A stretch of 7,194 bases of DNA from an uncultured Bacteroides sp. (lineage in GTDB: Bacteria > Bacteroidota > Bacteroidia > Bacteroidales > Bacteroidaceae), in assembly GCA_934716785.1 (NCBI GenBank), contig CAKUYM010000220.1, positions 1-7,194 on the forward strand, read 5' to 3'. Positions within the stretch are counted from its first letter, which is position 1. Every line of letters starts with the position of its first letter. The notes under the pieces are model-generated. The model saw nothing but the letters and a program-made list of their open reading frames with translations, was not told where the DNA came from and searched no databases. Positions 1-6,522 of this stretch are shown piece by piece. Both the position numbers and the translations under genes were made by a program.

Positions 1-1
1 C

Positions 2-1135
2 TCTTACTACAACTTGCTCTACGCCAGCAACTATGTTCTTGGGAGTGGAACAGGCACCCTCATCCCCGGATTGGGCAAGACAACCTCTACAAAAGGCAAC
101 AATGATATCACCTGGGAACAAACATACGAGTACAATGCCGGTATCGACTTCAGTGCATTGGACAACCGTATCAGCCTGACTCTGGAAGGGTATTACTCCA
201 TCACCAAGCAACTCCTGTTCAAGCAGCCGGTTGTTTCTTTCATGGGTTACAGCGACTACTGGAACAATATCGGACGTATCCGCAACAGCGGTATCGAAAT
301 CGAATTGAACACACACAACATTCGCACGAAGGATTTCGAATGGACAACCTCATTCAATATTTCGTCCAACTTCAACAAACTACTCGAACTTTCCGGCGAA
401 GAAAGACTGATTTCTACCGGAGAGCGCAACGAGACGTATCTGGCACAAGTAGGCCATCGCACCATCTCTTTCTTCGGCTACAAGACAGACGGTGTTTATC
501 TCAGCCAAGCCGACCTAGATGCTTCACCGCACTTGGCAAGCGCCACTCCGGGTAGTCTCAAGATTGTAGACATCAACGACGACGGTGTCATCAATGACAA
601 AGACCGTACCGTTATCGGCAATCCGTTTCCGAAAGCAACCTGGGGTATCTCCAATACCTTCAGATGGAAAGGATTCGACCTTTATTTCCTGATTCAGGGT
701 GTAAGCGGACTGGATGTGTTCAACGGTGACGGATACTACACCGAATCCAAGAAGTTCAACCGCAACTACGTGAAAGACCGTTGGATTAGTGCCGAATATC
801 CGGGCGACGGACGCACTCCGACAGTCGGTTCCGCCGGAATCTCCTGGGAATTCACCGATTATATGATTGAAAATGGCTCATTCGTTGCGCTGCGCGACGT
901 GGTTTTAGGTTATACATTTGATAAGAAGAAACTGAAAAAAGTAGGACTCAACTCGCTCCGCCTGTATGCTTCCGGTCAGAACTTGCTCTATTTCTGGGGA
1001 AAGAGTTACCGGGGTATCAATCCCGAAGCCCGCGTGACAAGCGGCTCGTACGCTTCACCACTGGTGAACGGATACCAACGCGGCGGATTCCCGATACAGT
1101 CTACCGTCAACTTCGGATTCGAACTTAATTTCTAA
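2..1135 (+). CDS. SusC-family TonB-dependent outer membrane transporter, C-terminal part (5' truncated by window edge)
   Basis: This is the last 377 residues of a SusC/RagA-type TonB-dependent transporter. The reading frame is open to the left edge of the window, so the signal peptide, carboxypeptidase-like domain and plug lie outside; full-length members usually have about 1,000 residues. What is seen is the C-terminal half of the beta-barrel, with alternating aromatic strands and a terminal strand ending in Phe (FGFELNF), as expected for recognition by the barrel assembly machinery. A family-typical segment occurs at 569-640: DINDDGVINDKD followed by RTVIGNPFPKATWG. Its first 12 residues fit the EF-hand calcium-loop pattern. 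The family imports oligosaccharides across the outer membrane using TonB energy, with a SusD lipoprotein as lid. The susD gene follows after 20 nt, supporting one transcript. A TTG at position 14 is internal and not a real start. Family assignment is secure; the substrate is unknown. Confidence 0.96.
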   Translation, partial: SYYNLLYASNYVLGSGTGTLIPGLGKTTSTKGNNDITWEQTYEYNAGIDFSALDNRISLTLEGYYSITKQLLFKQPVVSFMGYSDYWNNIGRIRNSGIEIELNTHNIRTKDFEWTTSFNISSNFNKLLELSGEERLISTGERNETYLAQVGHRTISFFGYKTDGVYLSQADLDASPHLASATPGSLKIVDINDDGVINDKDRTVIGNPFPKATWGISNTFRWKGFDLYFLIQGVSGLDVFNGDGYYTESKKFNRNYVKDRWISAEYPGDGRTPTVGSAGISWEFTDYMIENGSFVALRDVVLGYTFDKKKLKKVGLNSLRLYASGQNLLYFWGKSYRGINPEARVTSGSYASPLVNGYQRGGFPIQSTVNFGFELNF

Positions 1136-1155
1136 TCATCTTAAAACGTACAGAA

Positions 1156-2646
1156 ATGAAACTAAAACATACATTTATCGCTAGCCTGTCCGCTTGCTTA
1201 CTGGGGCTTTCTTCCTGTGACCTCAACATTACGCCGGACTCCTATATCCCCGACGGTTCGTTCTACAAGAATGAAGCTGAAATGAATACTGCCGTTATCG
1301 GCTGCTACGGCGGAATGCAGGCTCCGTTAAACATCGAATGGACGCTTACCGAACTGCGTGCAGACAATACCCGTATGAACAGCAACAGTTCCACGAATGA
1401 CGCTTTCCTGCAACAGCAGGCACTTGACCTCGGAACAATGGATGCCAGTAACGCGAACATACGTACTTACTGGGAAGCGACTTACAGCAATATCAACAGT
1501 TGCAACAATGTACTCGCCCCTGAAAACCTGGCTGTTGTAGCCAATGAGAAGAAACGGGCGCAATTTGAAGGAGAAGTGCGTTTCATCCGTGCTTATCATT
1601 ACTTCAACTTGGTACGTCTTTTCGGCCCTACTTTCATCGTGACGGAAGAATTGAGCGTGGCAGAAGCCATGAAGAAAGACCGTAGCAGCGTGGAAGCCAC
1701 TTATCAGCAGATTATCGACGACCTGAAAACATCTATTGACGACTTGGAAGGTGTGACATATGACGTTGCCGATTTAGGACGTGTCACTCAGGTAGCGGCT
1801 CAATCCCTGTTAGCCAAAGTCTATCTGACTATCGGAAAATATACGGAAGCCAAAGGATTGCTCAAGTCGGTAGTAGATGTAAAGGGCGACCGGTTGACTG
1901 TCAGCTACTCCGATGTATTCGACATTTCCAAGGAGATGAATGATGAGATTATCTTTGCTATCCGCTATAAATCGGGTAGTCTGGGTATCGGTTCTCCTTT
2001 TGCCAATACTTTCGCCCCTACCAAGAGCGGTGCTAATGTAGTGACGGGTGATGGTGACGGACGCAATTATCCGACTACCGAAGTGCTAGGTATTTATCCG
2101 GAAGGTGACTTGCGTAAAGATGCCAGTGTAAGCGACTATTATATCGATCCGGGCAAGAAAGACCCGGTGGTCATTTCAGACCAGTCGGCATATATCAAGA
2201 AGTTTGTTTCTCCCGTCAGTGTACGCTATGACGCTGAAAACGACTGGCCTGTTATTCGTCATGCAGACGTACTGTTGATGTATGCCGAGGTACTGAACGA
2301 AACGGATGGGCCTGCTGCCGGACTGCCTTATCTCAACGAGGTGCGCCGGCGTGCCGGACTGGATGGCATCAACATTTCCGAAGTACCCGTTCGCTCCGCT
2401 TTTCGTGAGAAACTGGAAAAAGAACGTCGGCTGGAACTGGCTTTCGAAAACCAACGATGGTTCGACCTCGTGCGTTGGGGAAAGGCGGTGGAAACAATCA
2501 ATAAACAAATCACGGAAAACGAAGATTTCTATGACAGGTATGCTTTTACGGTTAATCCGATAGCAGAATGGCAATTATTGCTCCCTATCCCGCAAAGTGT
2601 GATAGACAACAATCCAAGTGTAATTACCCAAAATCCTAATTACTAA
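1156..2646 (+). CDS. SusD/RagB-family glycan-binding outer membrane lipoprotein
   Basis: This complete 496-residue protein is the partner of the upstream SusC. Family members sit on the outer face of the outer membrane, bind glycan and act as a lid over the transporter. The N-terminus is a lipoprotein signal peptide with lipobox LSSC, making Cys21 the lipidated residue. SusD landmarks are visible in order: the helical EVRFIRAYHYFNLVRLFG segment (140-157), RVTQVAAQSLLAKVYL (209-224, a TPR-like helix pair), RHADVLLMYAEVLNE (368-382), ERRLELAFENQRWFDLVRWG (423-442), and the C-terminal LLPIPQSVIDNNP segment (475-487). The length is at the short end of normal. The ATG at 1156 is chosen because it begins the signal peptide directly; the upstream sequence is A-rich without a strong ribosome binding site, as usual in Bacteroides. 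The next gene begins 20 nt after the stop. The bound glycan cannot be told from sequence. Confidence 0.97.
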   Translation: MKLKHTFIASLSACLLGLSSCDLNITPDSYIPDGSFYKNEAEMNTAVIGCYGGMQAPLNIEWTLTELRADNTRMNSNSSTNDAFLQQQALDLGTMDASNANIRTYWEATYSNINSCNNVLAPENLAVVANEKKRAQFEGEVRFIRAYHYFNLVRLFGPTFIVTEELSVAEAMKKDRSSVEATYQQIIDDLKTSIDDLEGVTYDVADLGRVTQVAAQSLLAKVYLTIGKYTEAKGLLKSVVDVKGDRLTVSYSDVFDISKEMNDEIIFAIRYKSGSLGIGSPFANTFAPTKSGANVVTGDGDGRNYPTTEVLGIYPEGDLRKDASVSDYYIDPGKKDPVVISDQSAYIKKFVSPVSVRYDAENDWPVIRHADVLLMYAEVLNETDGPAAGLPYLNEVRRRAGLDGINISEVPVRSAFREKLEKERRLELAFENQRWFDLVRWGKAVETINKQITENEDFYDRYAFTVNPIAEWQLLLPIPQSVIDNNPSVITQNPNY

Positions 2647-2665
2647 TCCATCAAACGAAAACTGT

Positions 2666-4210
2666 ATGAAAAATAAACTATATACTCTATTAATCCTTTT
2701 TGTACTTGTCGTGTTTACGAGTTGCAACGAGAAGTTGAGCATTGAGACAGAAGTTCAAGGTGCACCGGAAATCTACGACTTTGTTCCTGCAAACGGAAAA
2801 GCTGGTACGCAGGTGACTGTCAAGGGTAACAACTTGCGTGATATAGTGACCGCAACCATCGGTGATGTGGAGGCGCAGATACTTTATAAACTTACGCAGC
2901 AGGAGATTGTAATTGTAGTTCCACGTGAGGGAGCAAAGAGCGGAAAGATTGCGCTTGCCACCTCACACAAAGACAATGCCGGTGAAGGAACTCATGTGGA
3001 GAGCTCTCAACCGTTCACGGTCACTTACCCCACTCCGGTCGTGACAGAATATCCGAAAGGCGGAAGAGTTGGAAACAATGTAGAGATTCTGGGGACAGAT
3101 CTCGACATTATCTCTAAAGTCTTTATGGGAGACGAAGAAGGAGAAATCATCTATCAGAGTGAGAAAGAGATTGCCGTAAAAGTTCCTTTTATCATTGATG
3201 ACAATGCAACGGTCTCTTTGAGGTACACAAATCAAGCTGGTGATGAATCTGAGATTAAGGGAGAGTTGAGTGGATTTGCTGTAGAGAAAGACAAACCGGA
3301 AGTTGAAAAAATAGAGCAGGAAAGCCTGATGGAAAGAAGTCTGCTCACCCTGAGCGGCAAACACCTCAACCTGATTGAGTATATCTACTTCGGAGAAGAA
3401 AAGTGCGAGCCGGTCAGCCGGGAAGAGAATGTCATTGCGTTCAGAGTACCGACTTTGGTGGAGACCAGTACAGTAAAAATCAAAGTGACGTATTATAAGG
3501 AGACAAAAGAAATTATCTTGTCTGAAGCTTGCCGGGTGATTCGCATGAAGAACTTGTTCTGTGCCAATCAGGCAATAGGTACACGCAACAGCAAGTATGG
3601 CTATGGAAGTATGCTCAATGGTAACTCTGACGATGGTAATCCTATTTGTACTCCTTGTGTACTGAAAGATGAAAAGAACTTTGATAAGATAGACTTTGCC
3701 GGTTATGTAAACAGCGGTCTGGACTTTGCGCTCAGCTCACCGGATGCCATTCTTAACCCTAACCCGGCAAATAAGAAAAACAACCTGAAGAACTACTGGT
3801 GCGGGACATCGGCTGTGCCAAATGCGGAGAATTTCACCGTATTCGCACCTTTCACCGCAGTACAAACGAGGTTCTTTGTATTGAATGCAAAAACACATGC
3901 AGCACTTATCGAACAAATCAGGGCCGGCAGGGATCAGTTGGAAATTACTCCATCACTCTTTACCAGTCTGAACATAACCAAGAGTTCTGCCCGCACACGC
4001 AAATCGACAGAAGCAGTAGGTACTGTGAGCGAACAGATTTTTGATGCCGGCAGTGTAATTGTCTTCTACAACAAGCATAAGAACAAATATGGTATCCTCG
4101 ATATCTTGGAAGTACATGTAGATTACACGCAAGCCAACAATATTAATAATGGCGACAAGAATAATCAGGGGATTGCTTACATCACATTCGACCTTTATTA
4201 CCAACGCTAA
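2666..4210 (+). CDS. Three-IPT/TIG-domain surface lipoprotein, probable surface glycan-binding protein (SusE/SusF position)
   Basis: This 514-residue lipoprotein has a signal peptide with lipobox FTSC (lipidated Cys20). Three successive IPT/TIG (immunoglobulin-like) domains are predicted at about residues 33-120, 123-206 and 211-291. Each opens with a proline or glutamate segment and the typical pattern of Gly, then V/L-T-V/L-x-G-x-x-L (for example GTQVTVKGNNL, GNNVEILGTDL, RSLLTLSGKHL), followed by a strand such as KVFMGD or YIYFGE. Residues 292-514 form a separate C-terminal domain that I do not recognise; it is rich in Asn, Asp and aromatics and contains Cys299, Cys328-x-x-Cys331 and Cys379. 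In characterised PULs, proteins at this position with tandem Ig-like spacers and a C-terminal domain hold glycans at the cell surface, with binding mostly in the distal domain. That role is inferred here from position and architecture. The gene begins 20 nt after susD and is followed after 12 nt by a second, smaller IPT lipoprotein. Confidence 0.88.
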   Translation: MKNKLYTLLILFVLVVFTSCNEKLSIETEVQGAPEIYDFVPANGKAGTQVTVKGNNLRDIVTATIGDVEAQILYKLTQQEIVIVVPREGAKSGKIALATSHKDNAGEGTHVESSQPFTVTYPTPVVTEYPKGGRVGNNVEILGTDLDIISKVFMGDEEGEIIYQSEKEIAVKVPFIIDDNATVSLRYTNQAGDESEIKGELSGFAVEKDKPEVEKIEQESLMERSLLTLSGKHLNLIEYIYFGEEKCEPVSREENVIAFRVPTLVETSTVKIKVTYYKETKEIILSEACRVIRMKNLFCANQAIGTRNSKYGYGSMLNGNSDDGNPICTPCVLKDEKNFDKIDFAGYVNSGLDFALSSPDAILNPNPANKKNNLKNYWCGTSAVPNAENFTVFAPFTAVQTRFFVLNAKTHAALIEQIRAGRDQLEITPSLFTSLNITKSSARTRKSTEAVGTVSEQIFDAGSVIVFYNKHKNKYGILDILEVHVDYTQANNINNGDKNNQGIAYITFDLYYQR

Positions 4211-4222
4211 AAAAGAAAAATC

Positions 4223-4666
4223 ATGAAAAAAAAGAATTATACATTAACCACCGCACTGACGGCAGCATTGTGCTGCCTGATATGCTTGCTGAACGGATGT
4301 ACCCGCGATAATGACATTGACATTCCGCAGACCTCCGTCAATATAATGGAAGCAACAACCGTGCAACCGGGAGAAACAATCACTTTGACCGGTACGAATA
4401 TGCATCTCATCTCTAAAGTGTATTTCGGTGATGCCGCTACGATTGATATCACGACACCGCAGGCTGAGCGTGACCATCATTCGCTCACGGTGTATGTGCC
4501 TGTCGAAGTATTCGAAGAGACACAAGTGGTTCCTCTTGCCGTATTGTACAATTCTGTGCATCGTCTTATCGTATGCGAAGAACTGACTGTTTATATCGCG
4601 CCTATCGCTACCACAACTTCCACGATCCTACCGGGTGAAGTGAAACCGGAAGGATATCACGACTAA
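4223..4666 (+). CDS. Small single-IPT-domain lipoprotein, last gene of the PUL operon
   Basis: This 147-residue protein has a lipoprotein signal peptide (lipobox LNGC, lipidated Cys26), a short acidic linker (RDNDIDIP) and one IPT/TIG-like domain at about residues 38-125. The domain shows the family pattern PGETITLTGTNMHLISKVYFGD, interrupted here only by naming it in two halves: PGETITLTGTNM (49-60) and HLISKVYFGD (61-70). It resembles the second IPT domain of the upstream protein, which has DIISKVFMGD at the same place. A Thr/Ser/Pro-rich tail (126-147) ends the protein, with no distal domain. It is far shorter than typical SusE/SusF-like proteins. It may be an accessory surface lipoprotein, or a remnant of a longer one that lost its C-terminal part. 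No frame continues after the stop, because the palindromic repeat array begins 17 nt downstream. The start codon at 4223 is preceded by an A-rich leader. Glycan binding is not shown by sequence. Confidence 0.83.
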   Translation: MKKKNYTLTTALTAALCCLICLLNGCTRDNDIDIPQTSVNIMEATTVQPGETITLTGTNMHLISKVYFGDAATIDITTPQAERDHHSLTVYVPVEVFEETQVVPLAVLYNSVHRLIVCEELTVYIAPIATTTSTILPGEVKPEGYHD

Positions 4667-4682
4667 GGTACATTTCCCTCAA

Positions 4683-4770
4683 AAACAGAGCGTCTATTTC
4701 ACTGAAACAGAGGCTCTGTTTTGCTCAAATAGAGCCTCTGTTTTACCTAAACGGAGCGTCTGTTTCAGTG
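4683..4770. repeat. Four tandem 22-bp palindromic units
   Basis: Four units begin at exactly 22-bp spacing: 4683, 4705, 4727 and 4749. Each has a 17-bp imperfectly palindromic core close to AAACAGAGNCTCTGTTT followed by a 5-bp variable spacer. The core at 4705-4721 is a perfect palindrome around one central base. Units 1 and 4 agree at 19 of 22 positions; units 2 and 3 agree at 17 of 22. The array lies between the stop of the small IPT lipoprotein and the promoter of the oxidoreductase gene. It could be a bacterial intergenic repeat element, an RNA structure ending or stabilising the PUL transcript, or a set of operator sites spaced about two helical turns apart. The structure is seen directly; its function is unknown. 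Confidence 0.9.
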
Positions 4771-4788
4771 CTGCGGAAATTTTATTTT
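4700..4788 (+). terminator. Possible terminator of the PUL operon: long imperfect inverted repeat then T-rich stretch
   Basis: Within the repeat array, 4700-4721 and 4749-4770 are reverse complements at 20 of 22 positions, including a perfect 11-bp end (CACTGAAACAG with CTGTTTCAGTG). In RNA this would form a long stem closed by a 27-nt loop. A T-rich stretch (ATTTTATTTT, 4779-4788) follows about 10 nt later. This would fit the 3' end of the PUL transcript, but the T-run is interrupted and not directly next to the stem. Alternative small hairpins within single units would compete with the long stem. Confidence 0.45.
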
Positions 4789-4822
4789 CACGACCTCGCT
4801 TCTAAGTTAACAATCAATAAAG

Positions 4823-4853
4823 TTGCTCTTGACAAAAAATAGCTTTATCTTTG
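4823..4853 (+). promoter_or_regulatory. Bacteroides-type sigma-ABfr promoter for the oxidoreductase-guaD operon
   Basis: TATCTTTG at 4846-4853 matches the Bacteroides -7 consensus TAnnTTTG exactly. A TTG at 4823-4825 sits 20 bp upstream and matches the core of the -33 element. Transcription would begin around 4858-4862, giving a leader of roughly 30 nt before the ATG at 4891. This spacing also argues against the TTG at 4858 as a translation start. The match is seen in sequence; activity is inferred. Confidence 0.75.
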
Positions 4854-4890
4854 GGAATTGTTTAAAATAGGCATTATAGGTGAATATATT

Positions 4891-5877
4891 ATGAGTGAAA
4901 AGATTATCAAATGGGGCTTTATCGGTTGCGGAGAAGTAACCAAGACAAAAAGCGGTCCCGCTTTCCAGAAAGTAGAACATTCGGAAGTCGTGGCAGTGAT
5001 GAGCCGTGACGGTGCAAAAGCAAAAGCCTACGCACAAGAAAGAGGTATCAAAAAATGGTATGACGACGCACAGGAGTTGATAGACGACCCTGAAGTAAAT
5101 GCTATTTATATTGCGACACCTCCCTCTTCGCACGCCACTTATGCGATTATGTCCATGAAAGCAGGCAAGCCCGCCTATATCGAGAAGCCGATGGCCGTCA
5201 CTTATGAAGAGTGCACCCGCATCAACCGTATATCCAATGAAACGGGTGTCCCCTGTTTCGTTGCCTACTATCGCCGTTATCTTCCCTACTTCCAAAAGGT
5301 GAAAGAACTGGTAGAAAACGGTTCCATCGGTAATGTCATCAATGTGCAGATCCGTTTTGCCCAACCGCCACGCGACTTAGATTACAACCGTGAGAATCTT
5401 CCTTGGCGCGTACAAGTGGATATCGCCGGAGGCGGTTACTTCTATGACCTTGCGCCCCACCAGATTGATTTATTGCAGGATATGTTCGGCTGTATCCTCG
5501 AAGCCAGTGGATACAAGAGCAATCGCGGTGGGCTCTATCCTGCTGAAGATACATTGAGCGCCTGTTTCCAATTTGACAACGGATTGGTGGGTAGTGGTTC
5601 CTGGTGCTTCGTCGCTCATGATTCTGCCCGTGAAGACCGTATAGAGATAATCGGTGACAAGGGAATGATCTGTTTTTCAGTCTTCACTTATGATCCTATC
5701 GCACTGCATACCGAAAAGGGACGCGAAGAAATCCATATCGACAATCCCGAACACGTGCAGCAACCTCTTATCCAAGCGGTGGTAGACCATCTGCTGGGTA
5801 AGTCCGTTTGTCCTTGCGACGGTGAAAGCGCAACGCTGACCAACTGGGTGATGGATAAGATTCTCGGTAAACTCTAA
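4891..5877 (+). CDS. Gfo/Idh/MocA-family NAD(P)-dependent oxidoreductase
   Basis: This is a complete 328-residue cytoplasmic oxidoreductase of typical family length. The N-terminal Rossmann domain has the nucleotide-binding motif GFIGCG (Gly9, Gly12, Gly14). The conserved IYIATPPSSH strand and turn is at 72-81, and the family-typical EKP motif is at 98-100, with Lys99 the expected catalytic or cofactor-contacting lysine. The C-terminal alpha/beta substrate domain carries Asp186, His190 and Asp193 in DLAPHQID, which match the usual active-site cluster. Family members oxidise or reduce sugars, inositols and related polyols, but the substrate cannot be assigned here. The ATG at 4891 is preferred over an in-frame TTG at 4858, which falls at the predicted transcription start; TAGG at 4877-4880 could serve as a weak ribosome binding site. 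The gene has its own promoter and is separated from the PUL by a repeat array, so a role in the PUL is not implied. guaD follows after 22 nt. Confidence 0.94.
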   Translation: MSEKIIKWGFIGCGEVTKTKSGPAFQKVEHSEVVAVMSRDGAKAKAYAQERGIKKWYDDAQELIDDPEVNAIYIATPPSSHATYAIMSMKAGKPAYIEKPMAVTYEECTRINRISNETGVPCFVAYYRRYLPYFQKVKELVENGSIGNVINVQIRFAQPPRDLDYNRENLPWRVQVDIAGGGYFYDLAPHQIDLLQDMFGCILEASGYKSNRGGLYPAEDTLSACFQFDNGLVGSGSWCFVAHDSAREDRIEIIGDKGMICFSVFTYDPIALHTEKGREEIHIDNPEHVQQPLIQAVVDHLLGKSVCPCDGESATLTNWVMDKILGKL

Positions 5878-5899
5878 AAAGAAAAAAACTAATAATGCT

Positions 5900-6370
5900 A
5901 TGACAAAAGAAGAACTGATGCGGAAAGCTATCGAGCTCTCCAAAGAGAATATTGAAGATGGCGGCGGCCCTTTCGGTGCGGTGATTGCCACGAAAGAGGG
6001 AGAAATAGTAGCAACGGGGGTGAACCGTGTTACTGCATCCTGCGACCCCACTGCCCATGCAGAAGTGAGCGCCATACGTGCCGCGGCTGCAAGACTCGGC
6101 ACATTCAACCTCAGCGGATACGAGATATATACTTCCTGCGAACCTTGTCCGATGTGTTTGGGTGCCATCTATTGGGCACGGCTGGATAAGATGTATTATG
6201 GGAATAATAAAACCGATGCCAAAAATATCGGCTTTGACGACTCCTTTATTTACGATGAACTGGAGCTAAAACCGGAAGACCGACGACTTCCTTCGGAAAT
6301 ATTACTGCACGAAGAAGCCCTTGCCGCCTTCAAAGCCTGGACGGACAAAGAAGACAAAATAGAATACTAA
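5900..6370 (+). CDS. guaD: Guanine deaminase (cytidine-deaminase superfamily, zinc-dependent)
   Basis: This 156-residue protein matches, from memory, the length and motifs of the Bacillus subtilis GuaD type, which converts guanine to xanthine and ammonia in purine salvage or catabolism. Zinc-site motifs are present: TAHAEV with His53 as zinc ligand and Glu55 as proton shuttle, and SCEPCPMCLGAIYWAR with Cys83 and Cys86 as zinc ligands. The segment GFDDSFIY (111-118) and the C-terminal Tyr156 are also kept. In B. subtilis GuaD, Asp114 and the C-terminal Tyr156 take part in substrate binding and separate guanine deaminases from the tRNA adenosine deaminase TadA. This makes TadA unlikely, although general annotations often say only nucleoside deaminase. 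The gene starts 22 nt after the oxidoreductase stop, on the same strand and without a visible promoter between, so the two are probably co-transcribed. The ATG at 5900 gives the family-typical N-terminus. Confidence 0.92.
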   Translation: MTKEELMRKAIELSKENIEDGGGPFGAVIATKEGEIVATGVNRVTASCDPTAHAEVSAIRAAAARLGTFNLSGYEIYTSCEPCPMCLGAIYWARLDKMYYGNNKTDAKNIGFDDSFIYDELELKPEDRRLPSEILLHEEALAAFKAWTDKEDKIEY

Positions 6371-6433
6371 GCATCTGTGCAGATAAACCTGAAGGCTGAA
6401 GCAAACAAGCCCAAAGAGTAAAACAGATAAGAC

Positions 6434-6478
6434 TCCCCGGAACCGCTGTAGACACTCAGCATTCCGGGGATCTTCTTA
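6434..6478. terminator. Hairpin terminator between convergent genes
   Basis: TCCCCGGAA (6434-6442) and TTCCGGGGA (6462-6470) form a perfect 9-bp GC-rich stem. The 19-nt loop can itself form a 4-bp inner stem (GCTG 6445-6448 with CAGC 6457-6460). TCTTCTT follows on the + strand, a weak U-tract for guaD. On the - strand the stem is followed by a T-containing stretch (TCTTATCTGTTTTAC), so it may also serve the outer membrane protein gene. Its position between convergent genes supports the call. Confidence 0.75.
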
Positions 6479-6522
6479 CACACAAAAGTTATTATCGATA
6501 TTGAAAACTGTCTCTGGTCGGA

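Noticed and set aside
2963..3364. 133-codon open frame on the - strand within the three-IPT lipoprotein gene
   Set aside because: It is antisense to a clear IPT-domain gene, with Phe/Ser/Leu-rich shadow composition and no signal or domain.
4683..4770. CRISPR array
   Set aside because: The 22-bp units are contiguous, with only 5 variable bases between palindromic cores; there are no spacers of 25-40 bp and no cas genes.
4858..4890. TTG start for the oxidoreductase giving 11 extra residues
   Set aside because: It coincides with the predicted transcription start, and the ATG at 4891 leads straight into the Rossmann fold at the usual distance.
4807..5364. 185-codon open frame on the - strand opposite the oxidoreductase gene
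   Set aside because: It lies antisense to a well-supported Gfo/Idh/MocA gene with clear motifs, and its translation shows no recognisable domain and a Cys/Phe/His-rich composition typical of an antisense shadow.
5895..5903. Tiny ATG-CTA-TGA frame overlapping the guaD start
   Set aside because: A two-codon frame in an AT-rich leader is expected by chance; nothing supports a leader peptide or attenuator.
5677..6168. 163-codon open frame on the - strand across the oxidoreductase-guaD junction
   Set aside because: It overlaps the ends of two confident genes in antisense and has no family features.
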